Source: Gracilibacter sp. BRH_c7a (GTDB taxonomy: Bacteria; Bacillota; Desulfitobacteriia; Desulfitobacteriales; Syntrophobotulaceae). From it: a DNA stretch of 64,000 bases. The notes under the pieces were generated by a model, which had not been told where the DNA came from, made no database searches, and saw only the letters and a list, made by a program, of their open reading frames with translations. The DNA lies in the NCBI GenBank assembly GCA_001516055.1, contig LOEZ01000061.1, positions 1 to 64,000 of the forward strand, written 5' to 3'. The stretch's first letter is position 1; each line of letters begins with the position of its first letter. A program made the position numbers and the translations under genes. Below are positions 29,663 through 38,036 of this stretch, piece by piece.

Positions 29663-30553
29663 ATGGGAAGTGTCTCAGATCTAATAATTCAGCAAATAAT
29701 AAATGGGATTTCTCTTGGTAGTATCTATGCACTCATTGCCTTGGGCTATACCATGGTTTATGGTATTATTCAACTAATCAATTTTGCTCATGGTGACATA
29801 ATGATGGTAGGAGCCTACATCGGCTGGTTCTGCACTACGACTTTGATGTTATCGTTTATTCCTGCACTTATAATTGCCATGTTTTTTACGGCATTATTGG
29901 GTATGTTAATCGAAAGGATTGCTTATAAGCCTCTTAGACATGCTACCAGGCTCGCAGTTCTGATTACTGCTATCGGGGTGTCTTTTTTCTTGGAATATGG
30001 CGGAATACTAATTTTGACGCCCCAGACACGTACGTTTCCCGAAGTCTTTCCACAGACAGTATATGAATTTGGAAATATTACTTTCAAATATGGAGATGTC
30101 GTTATTATTCTAACTACTGTTATTTTAATGGCAATCTTAACTCTCGTAGTGAAATATTCTAGAGTTGGAAAAGCGATGCGCGCTGTTTCATTTGATAAAG
30201 AAGCTGCTTCCCTGATGGGGATTAATGTAGACAATACTATTTCTGCTACTTTTGCGATAGGCTCATCTCTAGCCGCAGCAGCAGGGGTACTCATCGGTGT
30301 ATACTTTAATACGATAAACCCTTTGATGGGTATTATGCCAGGATTAAAGGCCTTCGTGGCTGCTGTCTTGGGAGGAATCGGAATCATACCTGGAGCCATG
30401 GTCGGAGGGCTGGTTATGGGTCTTGTTGAATCTTTTGTTAGCGGCATTGGTTTTTCCACTTGGCGTGATGCAGCCGCTTTCTTCATCCTTATTATTGTCC
30501 TTATAGTGAAACCTACCGGTTTACTGGGCAAAAATATTCGCGAGAAAGTGTAG
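29663..30553 (+). CDS. livH: Branched-chain amino acid ABC transporter permease LivH
   Basis: The 296-residue integral membrane permease has about eight hydrophobic segments. The family motifs are GYTMVYGIIQLINFAHGDIMMVGAY (about residues 28-52) and AFVAAVLGGIGIIPGAMVGG near 230, which includes the cytoplasmic coupling region. It forms the channel with LivM. It is followed directly by livM. Confidence 0.94.
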   Translation: MGSVSDLIIQQIINGISLGSIYALIALGYTMVYGIIQLINFAHGDIMMVGAYIGWFCTTTLMLSFIPALIIAMFFTALLGMLIERIAYKPLRHATRLAVLITAIGVSFFLEYGGILILTPQTRTFPEVFPQTVYEFGNITFKYGDVVIILTTVILMAILTLVVKYSRVGKAMRAVSFDKEAASLMGINVDNTISATFAIGSSLAAAAGVLIGVYFNTINPLMGIMPGLKAFVAAVLGGIGIIPGAMVGGLVMGLVESFVSGIGFSTWRDAAAFFILIIVLIVKPTGLLGKNIREKV

Positions 30554-30562
30554 GTGAGCTAT

Positions 30563-31495
30563 ATGAAATTATTTAATGTTAAGAATCTCATTAGGCTTCT
30601 CGTGCTTATGGTTGTCTATGGTATTATTCAATATCTATTTATTAATAAAGCCATTAATCCTTTCTACATGATGACCTTGGTGCTTGTTTGTATCTATATC
30701 ATTCTAGCAGTTAGTCAGAATATTATTACTGGTTTCACAGGTCAGTTGGCTCTTGGTCATGCAGGTTTTATGGCTATAGGAGCCTATATGTCTGCTTTGG
30801 TAGTGGTAAGAATGCAGGGTTCACTCGTTGCGGGGATAATCTTCGGGGCTCTTATGGCTGCCGCTGCCGGGATGCTTATCGGCCTACCAACTCTAAGGTT
30901 AAGAGGAGATTACCTTGCGATAGCAACTTTAGGATTAGGTGAGATTGTACGTATCTTCTTCTTAAACATGGATTATTTAGGAGGAGCTACAGGGTTTTCA
31001 GTGCCGAAGACTATTGATTGGACATGGGCTTTCTGGCTGATGGCTTTAAGTGTGTTTCTAATGAGTAGTTTTATCAACTCTTCTCATGGTAGGGCTTGTA
31101 TATCAGTAAGAGAGAATGAGATTGCTGCAGAAGCCATGGGGATTAACACAACGAAGTATAAAGTTATGGCTTTTACGATGGGAGCGTTCTTTGCTGGTTT
31201 GGCGGGAGCTATTTATGCTAACTATATGTATCTTATTCACCCAGGAACGTTTAGTTTTCTAAAATCCTTTGAGATTTTAGCTATGGTTGTATTAGGAGGA
31301 TTAGGAAGTATAACTGGATCTGTGGTTGGTGCCGGGGTACTGACAATCATCTCTGCTGGATTGGCTGACTATCCAGAGTTCCGTATGGTTATTATTGCTC
31401 TTGTCATGATAATCTTAATGGTCTATCGTCCTAACGGATTATTGGGTAATAAAGAACTTAAGCTTGATTTCTTACGAATTAAAAAGAAAGGGTGA
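30563..31495 (+). CDS. livM: Branched-chain amino acid ABC transporter permease LivM
   Basis: This membrane permease of about 310 residues has family motifs FTGQLALGHAGFMAIGAYMSAL, RGDYLAIATLGLGEIVRIF and VVLGGLGSITGSVVGAGVL. Start at ATG 30563 (AGGTGA six bases upstream) rather than the GTG at 30554, which has no spacing for a ribosome site. The end overlaps the next reading frame closely. Confidence 0.93.
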   Translation: MKLFNVKNLIRLLVLMVVYGIIQYLFINKAINPFYMMTLVLVCIYIILAVSQNIITGFTGQLALGHAGFMAIGAYMSALVVVRMQGSLVAGIIFGALMAAAAGMLIGLPTLRLRGDYLAIATLGLGEIVRIFFLNMDYLGGATGFSVPKTIDWTWAFWLMALSVFLMSSFINSSHGRACISVRENEIAAEAMGINTTKYKVMAFTMGAFFAGLAGAIYANYMYLIHPGTFSFLKSFEILAMVVLGGLGSITGSVVGAGVLTIISAGLADYPEFRMVIIALVMIILMVYRPNGLLGNKELKLDFLRIKKKG

Positions 31496-31500
31496 AGAAG

Positions 31501-32268
31501 ATGGCTCTCTTAACAGTTGATAAACTATCAATGTCATTCAGTGGACTTAAGGCTGTCTCCAACCTGGACATGGAAATAAATGAAGGAGAGCTTGTAGGTC
31601 TTATCGGTCCTAACGGTGCAGGCAAGACTACCATATTTAATATGCTTACCGGGGTATATCTTCCTACTGGGGGTAGTATTACTTTTCAAGGGAAGAAGAC
31701 AAACGGAGTTCCCACCTATAAACTGTCGCACTTGGGAATAGCTCGGACATTTCAAAATATTCGCTTGTTTGGGGACTTAACAGTTATTGAAAACGTTAAG
31801 ATTGCTTACCATCAGCATGTTTCATATAATATGCTTTCTGGCATGTTCCGCTTACCCGCATTTTATCGGGGTGAGAAGGACATGGAAGAAAAGGCGTTAG
31901 ATTTTTTAAAAATTTTTAGCTTAGATGATAAAGCTCAAGAATTAGCAAAGAATCTGCCATATGGTCAGCAGAGACGATTGGAGATAGCGAGAGCTCTTGC
32001 TACTAAGCCATCGCTGCTTTTACTAGATGAACCAGCTGCGGGTATGAATCCTCAAGAAACACGAAACCTTATGGAACTTATCCGTTGGATACGGAAAGAG
32101 TTTAATCTAACCATTCTTCTTATTGAGCACGATATGTCCTTGGTTATGGGGGTATGTGAGAGGATCTATGTTCTTGACTATGGAATCAATATTGCTCACG
32201 GAACTCCTGATGAGATTAAGTCTAACCCCAGAGTTATCGAAGCGTATCTGGGAGAGGAGGCTATCTAA
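31501..32268 (+). CDS. livG: Branched-chain amino acid ABC transporter ATPase LivG
   Basis: The ABC ATPase of about 255 residues has Walker A GPNGAGKTTIFNML, Q-loop LARTFQNIRLF in the neighbouring segment, signature LPYGQQRRLEIARAL and Walker B LLLLDEPAAGMN. It has the long LivG-type insert between Walker A and the signature. Start at ATG 31501; a GTG nine bases upstream is possible. Its stop overlaps the livF start codon by one base. Confidence 0.94.
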   Translation: MALLTVDKLSMSFSGLKAVSNLDMEINEGELVGLIGPNGAGKTTIFNMLTGVYLPTGGSITFQGKKTNGVPTYKLSHLGIARTFQNIRLFGDLTVIENVKIAYHQHVSYNMLSGMFRLPAFYRGEKDMEEKALDFLKIFSLDDKAQELAKNLPYGQQRRLEIARALATKPSLLLLDEPAAGMNPQETRNLMELIRWIRKEFNLTILLIEHDMSLVMGVCERIYVLDYGINIAHGTPDEIKSNPRVIEAYLGEEAI

Positions 32269-32972
32269 TGTTATCTTTAAATAATGTTCATGTATATTAC
32301 GGTGCAATTCATGCTCTTAAAGGGATTTCTTTTGAAGTTAATGAAGGTGAAATTGTCACTCTCATTGGTTCAAACGGTGCAGGTAAAAGCACCTGTCTAA
32401 AAACGATTTCAGGTTTACTCCGTCCAAAAGAAGGGACAATGCAATTTAAGGGTATCGATCTCACAAAAGTTAGCGCACCTGAAGTGGTAACGAAAGGCAT
32501 TTCTCAGGTGCCTGAAGGACGAAGGATATTTGCTAATATGAGCGTGTCTGAGAACCTAGACCTTGGTGCCTACCAACGCAGGGATAAAGAAGGAATCAAA
32601 CAAGATATAGAAAGAGTTTATACGCTGTTTCCAAGATTAAAAGAGCGCAGACGTCAACTTGCAGGCACTTTATCTGGAGGGGAACAACAGATGCTTGCAA
32701 TGGGAAGGGCTCTCATGTCTAAGCCACAGCTTCTTCTATTAGACGAACCGTCTATGGGACTTGCTCCACTTTTGGTTAAGCAGATTTTTGAGATTATTGT
32801 GGAGATTAACTCTTTAGGAACAACTATCCTTCTGGTAGAACAAAATGCTCGGATGGCTCTTTCAGTTGCGAGTAGAGCTTATGTCTTGGAAACTGGTAAG
32901 ATTGTCTTATCAGGTGATGCCAAGGAATTGATGGAAAGTGATGAAATACAGAAAGCCTACCTTGGTGGGTAA
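32268..32972 (+). CDS. livF: Branched-chain amino acid ABC transporter ATPase LivF
   Basis: The 234-residue ABC ATPase has Walker A GSNGAGKSTCLKTI, signature LSGGEQQMLAMGRAL and Walker B LLLLDEPSMGLAP, plus the LivF-typical VPEGRRIFANMSVSENL. It is coupled to livG by a one-base overlap. The operon order livK-H-M-G-F is complete. Confidence 0.95.
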   Translation: MLSLNNVHVYYGAIHALKGISFEVNEGEIVTLIGSNGAGKSTCLKTISGLLRPKEGTMQFKGIDLTKVSAPEVVTKGISQVPEGRRIFANMSVSENLDLGAYQRRDKEGIKQDIERVYTLFPRLKERRRQLAGTLSGGEQQMLAMGRALMSKPQLLLLDEPSMGLAPLLVKQIFEIIVEINSLGTTILLVEQNARMALSVASRAYVLETGKIVLSGDAKELMESDEIQKAYLGG

Positions 32973-33087
32973 CTTGGAATATAATTATTCTGTTGGCATA
33001 TAGTTACTATGCAAAAAGGTAAAAGTTAAACTGTGCAGAATAATACTTGTATAATTTTATAGTCCACATTAAAGGGGGCAAAAATTT

Positions 33088-33714
33088 ATGTATGTTCAGC
33101 AGTTCATGACTTCTCAAGTTTTTACTGTAACTCCAAATGATAGTATCTTTAATGCTATGAACCTGATGAAAACGAAAAATATTAACAGGTTACCCGTTAT
33201 TAGCGGTGGGAAATTAGTAGGAATTGTTACCGATGGAGATTTAAGGGCAGCCTCTCCTTCTTTGGCAACAACACTTAGTAAGTTTGAAATGAATGAATTA
33301 CTTGCCAAAGTTAGTATTAAAGATGTAGCTGTCAAGAAGGTTGTCACTTGTACCCCCGAAACCTTGATTGAAGATGCAGCTTTAATCATGAGAGAGAATA
33401 AAATTGGTGCTCTACCAATCATGGAAAATGATAAATTGGTAGGAATTATTACCCATAATAATATTTTAGATGCTTTCTTAGATATTATGGGCGCTCGCAG
33501 TCCTGGCAAACGAATAGTAATAGAATTGCGTGACGAGATGGGAATAATTAATGAGATTACTTCTGTAACCAAGAAATTAGAAGTAGATATAACAAGTTTA
33601 GCTGTATATCACCTCTCCAATAGAAAAGTACAAATACTATGCAGATTAGACGGAGAAAAGGCTGAAGAAGCAGTAAATATTCTTGTCCAGAATGGATTTA
33701 GTATCATCCAGTGA
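33088..33714 (+). CDS. CBS-domain pair plus ACT-domain protein (AcuB-like)
   Basis: The 208-residue protein has two CBS repeats (about residues 1-60 and 75-130, with NRLPVISGGKLVGIVTDGDLRAA and GALPIMENDKLVGIITHNNIL) followed by an ACT-like domain (about 140-208, RIVIELRDEMGIINEITSV). This architecture resembles AcuB, which affects acetoin use in Bacillus, though no acuA/acuC is nearby. It could sense nucleotides or amino acids and may relate to the liv operon 115 bases upstream. No enzymatic motif is present. Confidence 0.85.
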   Translation: MYVQQFMTSQVFTVTPNDSIFNAMNLMKTKNINRLPVISGGKLVGIVTDGDLRAASPSLATTLSKFEMNELLAKVSIKDVAVKKVVTCTPETLIEDAALIMRENKIGALPIMENDKLVGIITHNNILDAFLDIMGARSPGKRIVIELRDEMGIINEITSVTKKLEVDITSLAVYHLSNRKVQILCRLDGEKAEEAVNILVQNGFSIIQ

Positions 33715-33752
33715 ATAAAATATTCGTTTGGGATGGAGAGAGACTGATAATA

Positions 33753-33799
33753 GGTGAGGAAATATCTCTTAGAAATAAGATGGTTTTCTCGCCTTTTTT
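33753..33799 (+). terminator. Terminator after the CBS-ACT gene
   Basis: GGTGAGGAAA pairs imperfectly with TTTTCTCGCC, followed by a run of Ts. It insulates the CBS-ACT gene from tRNA-Sec. Confidence 0.75.
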
Positions 33800-33855
33800 G
33801 TTTCTAATTAGTTTAATTATGTGCTAAAATAATTCAACAGACTTATATATAAATT

Positions 33856-33953
33856 GGGGATGTATGGCAGCTGGTGCTGTTCCCGGACTTCAAATCCGTG
33901 TGTCGGGGCGCAGAACGTTCCGAGGTGTGTTCGATTCGCACACATCCCCGCCA
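33856..33953 (+). tRNA. selC: tRNA-Sec (selenocysteine, anticodon TCA)
   Basis: The 98-base tRNA has a long acceptor arm (GGGGATGT paired to ACATCCCC), anticodon loop CTTCAAA (TCA, reading UGA), a very long variable arm, T-loop TTCGATT and an encoded GCCA. These traits match bacterial tRNA-Sec and exclude an ordinary opal suppressor. With selB at 24240 it shows that the organism can insert selenocysteine. The next gene, CvpA, starts 25 bases later. Confidence 0.95.
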
Positions 33954-33977
33954 TTCCTTATTAAGGGGGAGAAAAAG

Positions 33978-34643
33978 GTGAGTGTTTTTGACGTTGTCGT
34001 GTTAATTCTGTTAGGATTAGGTGCAATTACCGGCTTCCAGAAGGGTCTTATTACTGGGATTGCCAGGTTGGCCGGCAAGATTGCTGCTATTGTAGTGGCG
34101 GTACTTTTTCATCAACAGTTTTTGAGTTTCATAGAGCCTGTTTTCAATTTACGTACATTGATTGAGCCAAGAATCGCAGGACTTTTAGCTAAAGTTGTAG
34201 AGGGCAAGGCGATTCCAGGAGCAACCGGACAGGAAGAGGCTTTTGTCCAGCCGATGCTGACAGAGGCAACCATGGTTATCACAGATTATGCACTTAAAAT
34301 AATTGGGCTCTTACTTCTATTTATTGTTCTATCAGTTATAATCAATATATTTATCACCGTAGTAATTACACCTCTAGCCAAATCACTGGGTCTTGTTAAT
34401 AGAGGAGGAGGCCTGGCATTTGGTGCACTCAGTACAATTATTGTGTTATGCCTTATTGTAGGGATGGCTTCTCCGTTCTTAAGCACAGGCAATCCCGGAA
34501 TTATCAATACTAATTCATCTCTTCTTTATCCTTGGCTACTTGAAGGATATCAATTGCTCTTATCATTTATTGCTGTTTTTGATAGCGAATTTCTCACCAA
34601 TCCATTCGAAGCTTTGCCAATATTAAAAGGGACGCCAATATAA
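33978..34643 (+). CDS. CvpA family membrane protein
   Basis: The protein is about 221 residues from GTG 33978 (AAGGGGGA upstream, begins SVFDVVVLILLGLGAITGFQKGLI). An upstream in-frame start would lie inside tRNA-Sec and is rejected. It has four hydrophobic segments (about 4-22, 28-45, 100-127 and 145-165). The GFQKGLITGIARLAGKIAAI motif is that of the CvpA/colicin V production family. Homologues are linked to cell-envelope integrity; the function here is unknown. Confidence 0.82.
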   Translation: MSVFDVVVLILLGLGAITGFQKGLITGIARLAGKIAAIVVAVLFHQQFLSFIEPVFNLRTLIEPRIAGLLAKVVEGKAIPGATGQEEAFVQPMLTEATMVITDYALKIIGLLLLFIVLSVIINIFITVVITPLAKSLGLVNRGGGLAFGALSTIIVLCLIVGMASPFLSTGNPGIINTNSSLLYPWLLEGYQLLLSFIAVFDSEFLTNPFEALPILKGTPI

Positions 34644-34677
34644 TCAAGAACCTTGTAAAAAGTCAGGGGGCAATTTA

Positions 34678-34884
34678 ATGAAGCTAAATGTCGGTGATGT
34701 AGTTCGTTTGCGAAAACCACATCCTTGTGGCAGTGTGGATTGGAAGATAATGAGAACAGGGATGGATTTCAGAATCAAATGTCTTAAATGTGATCACCAA
34801 ACATGGATTACTCGTGTTAAGTTGGAAAGGAACATAAAGAGCATCATAGAAACAAGTGACGAAACTGACGATAAAACTTTCTGA
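34678..34884 (+). CDS. DUF951 family protein
   Basis: The 68-residue protein with MKLNVGDVVRLRKPHPCGSVDWKIMRTGMDFRIKCLKCDHQ fits DUF951 (HPCG plus a CxxC zinc-like pair). The family is widespread in Bacillota and commonly sits just before rpsF. AGGGGG precedes the ATG. Function unknown, possibly nucleic-acid binding. Confidence 0.88.
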   Translation: MKLNVGDVVRLRKPHPCGSVDWKIMRTGMDFRIKCLKCDHQTWITRVKLERNIKSIIETSDETDDKTF

Positions 34885-34997
34885 TTATATACTTCTTAAC
34901 GCTTCATCAGTGACGTTCTCGACTCTTACCAGCTCTAACAGTTTGCTAAGCATGTCAGAAGTATTTTATTATACATATTCAAAATATAACGAATGAA

Positions 34998-35026
34998 TTG
35001 CAAAAAAAAAAAATAAGTGGTATAAT
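34998..35026 (+). promoter_or_regulatory. Promoter of rpsF operon
   Basis: TTGCAA (34998-35003) and TATAAT (35021-35026) are spaced 17 bases, with TGG before the -10 (extended -10 element). It starts transcription about 70 bases before rpsF. Confidence 0.75.
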
Positions 35027-35049
35027 TGTTTGCTGTAACGTAATAATTA

Positions 35050-35098
35050 TTCCCTGCTTTACAAAATACTTGTAAGGCCGAATAGTCCGAGGGGAGGT
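35050..35098 (+). promoter_or_regulatory. Candidate S6:S18-binding rpsF leader
   Basis: CTTTACAA (35057-35064) pairs with TTGTAAGG (35070-35077), followed at once by CCGA. TTCCC (35050-35054) may pair with GGGGA next to the ribosome site. A hairpin with CCG next to it in front of rpsF matches the known autoregulatory S6:S18 leader, in which the S6-S18 complex represses its own operon. The match is by eye only. Confidence 0.5.
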
Positions 35099-35104
35099 GC
35101 AGAA

Positions 35105-35389
35105 ATGCAAGCGTACGAAGTTATGTACATTATCAGACCGGATCTTGAAGAAGAGGTAGTCAAAACCAATGTAGAAAAATTTGCTGAAGTGGTCAATACC
35201 AATGGTGGTGTAGACCTTAAGGCAGAATTGATGGGAAAAAGACGCCTAGCTTATGAGGTTAAAAAGTTTAATGAAGGCTACTATGTCCTCATGAACTTTA
35301 ACGGTGAAGCTCGTACGGTTGAGGAACTTGAGAGGCTGATGAAGATTTCAGATGCCGTAATCAGGTACCTTACAACCAAGAAAGAATAG
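35105..35389 (+). CDS. rpsF: 30S ribosomal protein S6
   Basis: The 94-residue ferredoxin-fold protein has [19 protein letters not shown] at the start and [13 protein letters not shown] in the middle. It binds S18 and 16S rRNA in the platform. It heads rpsF-ssb-rpsR, and GAGGGGAGG precedes the ATG. Confidence 0.97.
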   Translation: MQAYEVMYIIRPDLEEEVVKTNVEKFAEVVNTNGGVDLKAELMGKRRLAYEVKKFNEGYYVLMNFNGEARTVEELERLMKISDAVIRYLTTKKE

Positions 35390-35408
35390 AGATAGCGGAG
35401 GGGTAAAG

Positions 35409-35828
35409 GTGTTAAATCGTATAGTGTTAATTGGACGATTGACAAAAGACCCTGAATTGCGCTACACACCTAATGGTGTAGCTGTTACTTCATTTACCTT
35501 GGCAGTTGATAGAACTTATAAGAATGCTCAAGGTGAAAAAGAGACTGATTTTATTCCTTGCGTAGTTTTTCGTCAACTAGCAGAATTGTGCGCGAATTAT
35601 CTTGCAAAAGGGAAGCTTGCTGCTATTGAAGGCAGGCTGCAGATTCGCTCTTTTGAAGGACAGGATGGTCAGAGACGGTGGGCAACAGAAGTTGTTGGCG
35701 ATAATGTAAGATTTTTAAGTCCTAAGGATAGTAGTAATGATAGTAGTAATGCTGGTTCTTCCACTGGATCAGATAGTTTTAGTTCATTTGCACATGAAAT
35801 TAGTCTAGATGATGATATACCATTTTAG
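35409..35828 (+). CDS. ssb: Single-stranded DNA-binding protein
   Basis: The 139-residue OB-fold protein begins with a GTG start as [23 protein letters not shown], continues through a Ser/Asn-rich linker (about residues 105-130) and ends in the acidic partner-binding tip DDDIPF. It lies between rpsF and rpsR as usual in Bacillota. Confidence 0.97.
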   Translation: MLNRIVLIGRLTKDPELRYTPNGVAVTSFTLAVDRTYKNAQGEKETDFIPCVVFRQLAELCANYLAKGKLAAIEGRLQIRSFEGQDGQRRWATEVVGDNVRFLSPKDSSNDSSNAGSSTGSDSFSSFAHEISLDDDIPF

Positions 35829-35848
35829 ATCGAAGGGAGGAACATTTA

Positions 35849-36094
35849 ATGGCTAGTCCCGTTAAGAGAGAACGTGGTGGACGTCGTCCACGTAAGAGAG
35901 TATGTAGTTTTTGTGTAGACAAAGTTGAAAGCATTGATTATAAAGAAACTCATAAATTACGTAAGTATATAACTGAAAGAGGCAAAATTTTGCCTCGTAG
36001 AATTTCAGGAAACTGCGCCAAACATCAGAGGCAAGTCACAATTGCCATTAAAAGGGCCCGCAACATCGCGTTGCTGCCATATACCATCGAATAG
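35849..36094 (+). CDS. rpsR: 30S ribosomal protein S18
   Basis: The 81-residue basic protein has [41 protein letters not shown] and a normal length. A CSFC pair in the N-terminal part suggests the zinc-containing S18 form, although the other ligands (Cys and His in NCAKH) lie further on. It closes the operon ahead of a strong terminator. Confidence 0.96.
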   Translation: MASPVKRERGGRRPRKRVCSFCVDKVESIDYKETHKLRKYITERGKILPRRISGNCAKHQRQVTIAIKRARNIALLPYTIE

Positions 36095-36095
36095 T

Positions 36096-36121
36096 AAAAG
36101 AGGGAGCATGCTCCCTCTTTT
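36096..36121 (+). terminator. Terminator of rpsF-ssb-rpsR
   Basis: This perfect loopless palindrome has arms AAAAGAGGGAGCA and TGCTCCCTCTTTT, and a further T follows. It directly follows the rpsR stop. Confidence 0.92.
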
Positions 36122-36242
36122 TCGTTATGCTAAATACAAAATTTGAACGAAAAGAATAATTTTACTAATTCTTTGGTCCAAGGGAGATTAACTCAAATTG
36201 ATGCGAGGGATAAAAGAAGGACTTTAAGGCTGTCTTAGAGAA

Positions 36243-36596
36243 ATGATACAATTAGAAATTTATTTGCAGGGGGTAAGAGGGTTGGAACCTGTAACTGTCG
36301 ATATAGTAAAATGCTCCAAAGCCATAGAAGAATTAAAAGTAGAGTTGCTAAAAGCTCAATGGATGGTTCAACAGGGAGCTTTAAATTCTTCTGAAACGGA
36401 AATATTGGATAGTCTATCAAAGCTCGTTGGATTGAGTTATCTGTTATCTCGTCGACTTGGTTTTGATTTTTCTCGATTGGACAGGGTATTATATAAACAG
36501 ATGGCAGAATGGCAAAAGGATGATTACTTATATTTAGAATCAGAATGGAGAGACTTAAGCCTACTGCTTGGTTACCTAGTGCCAGAGGATGATTAA
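36243..36596 (+). CDS. MazG-like family protein
   Basis: The 117-residue alpha-helical protein has KAIEELKVELLKAQWMVQQG and ILDSLSKLVGLSYLLSRRLGFDF. It fits the MazG-like family found in Clostridia between rpsR and the DUF2232 gene. The full catalytic ExxE12-28ExxD pattern of nucleotide pyrophosphohydrolases is not complete here, so enzyme activity is doubtful. The DUF2232 gene follows after 14 bases. Confidence 0.7.
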   Translation: MIQLEIYLQGVRGLEPVTVDIVKCSKAIEELKVELLKAQWMVQQGALNSSETEILDSLSKLVGLSYLLSRRLGFDFSRLDRVLYKQMAEWQKDDYLYLESEWRDLSLLLGYLVPEDD

Positions 36597-36610
36597 ACAG
36601 GAGTAATTTA

Positions 36611-37555
36611 ATGTATATTAGTGATAAGAATGCCATTCAATATACATCTAGGGTAGTACTTCTTGTTGTACCCTTCTTTTCATCGTTGTTTCTATCCTGG
36701 AGTTGGATCATAGAGATTTTAGTTATTTTCGCCCTGTTTATTCATGTTGGGAGATGGGGACTGCGGTTAACAATAAATTTCTTAACAATAGGGTATCTAG
36801 CTTCTATTATCCCTTTAGGTATAGCGGGTCTTACTCAAATAGGATATACGCCTTGGGCAGGGATTCTTCTTTTAGTACTTAGAGAAAAGGGGCTGTCTCT
36901 AGGGCGAAGCGTGTTTTGGAGTTTAGTTTTGGCTGTGATGTTAAGTGCTTTACCTACAATACCTAACACAGTTCAAGCACTTCAGCCCGATATCCTTCAA
37001 CAGAGAATCGAAGAAAACATTCTTTTTTACGAACAAACTGGAACAATAGAGGCTTTTGAAAAACAAGGGTTGTCTAAAACAGAATTTGAAGAATACTTAA
37101 GGCTAGCAATGTCAGCCTATTATAAACTTTTACCTGGGTTAGCTGGTATTTTAAGCATGATAGAGATTGGACTAGGGTATTTAGCCTTTAGATTTTTTCA
37201 AAGAAAAGAACAAAAGGAGATTCCTTTTGCCCTTTGGAGATTACCTTGGTATGCAGTATGGTTAGCTATTATTGGAGTAGCAATGTATTTAGGCGGAGAT
37301 TTTTTTAGCTATAATACATTAACTATTGTCGGTATGAACACAATGCTCATAATTGGTGGGATAGCTGTTATCTTGGGGCTAGCTTGTGCAGCGTATTTCT
37401 TTCAACATCCAAAAGTTCCTCGAGTACTTATGTGGATAGCTATCTTTTCCGCAGTGTTTTTCACACCATACGTTTTATTAATACTATTATTTATTGGTCT
37501 TTTTGATTTGGTTTTTAATTTTCGCCGTATACCTGAAAAAAGTGAGGGGGCTTAA
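36611..37555 (+). CDS. DUF2232 membrane protein (YybS-like)
   Basis: This 314-residue integral membrane protein has about eight hydrophobic segments spread over its length, with a cytoplasmic-looking loop at about residues 120-175 (ILQQRIEENILFYEQTG). It matches YybS/DUF2232 in length, topology and position before rplI. Function unknown, possibly an ECF-type S component or a membrane regulator. rplI follows after 5 bases. Confidence 0.85.
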   Translation: MYISDKNAIQYTSRVVLLVVPFFSSLFLSWSWIIEILVIFALFIHVGRWGLRLTINFLTIGYLASIIPLGIAGLTQIGYTPWAGILLLVLREKGLSLGRSVFWSLVLAVMLSALPTIPNTVQALQPDILQQRIEENILFYEQTGTIEAFEKQGLSKTEFEEYLRLAMSAYYKLLPGLAGILSMIEIGLGYLAFRFFQRKEQKEIPFALWRLPWYAVWLAIIGVAMYLGGDFFSYNTLTIVGMNTMLIIGGIAVILGLACAAYFFQHPKVPRVLMWIAIFSAVFFTPYVLLILLFIGLFDLVFNFRRIPEKSEGA

Positions 37556-37560
37556 CAATA

Positions 37561-38007
37561 ATGAAAGTAATATTAAAAGAAGATGTCAAAGCATTAGGAA
37601 AAAAAGGGAAAATATGTGAAGTATCGGATGGTTATGCTAGAAATTTTCTAATTCCTCGAGGTTTAGCTTTACAGGCTACCGAAGGGAATGTTCAAGATCT
37701 AGCCCATAAACAAAAGCAAGAAGACTTACGCAAACAGAAAGAAAAGCAGTCGGCAGAGGATTCAAAAAATAAAATAGAAGATATGAAAATAGTTCTACAT
37801 GTTAAGGTAGGAGATAATGGAAGACTTTTTGGTTCTGTCACTAACAAGGAGATAGCTGAAACGCTAGAAAAGGTTTATAAGATAAAGATAGATAAAAGAA
37901 AAATAGAAGTAAAAGATCCCATTAAGAATATTGGAGAGCATACAGTCTCCATCAAGCTTCACCCGGAGGTTAGTGCTGATTTAAAAGTTACAATAGAAGC
38001 AGAATAA
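37561..38007 (+). CDS. rplI: 50S ribosomal protein L9
   Basis: The 148-residue protein has MKVILKEDVKALGKKGKICEVSDGYARNFLIPRGLA, a long central helix rich in Lys/Glu (about 45-75) and a C-terminal rRNA-binding domain. Typical length and position before lonC-dnaB. Confidence 0.97.
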   Translation: MKVILKEDVKALGKKGKICEVSDGYARNFLIPRGLALQATEGNVQDLAHKQKQEDLRKQKEKQSAEDSKNKIEDMKIVLHVKVGDNGRLFGSVTNKEIAETLEKVYKIKIDKRKIEVKDPIKNIGEHTVSIKLHPEVSADLKVTIEAE

Positions 38008-38036
38008 CTATAGTAATATATAAGGAAGTGACCCAA

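Noticed and set aside
33864-33977. N-terminal extension of CvpA
   Set aside because: It lies inside tRNA-Sec; GTG 33978 has its own ribosome site.
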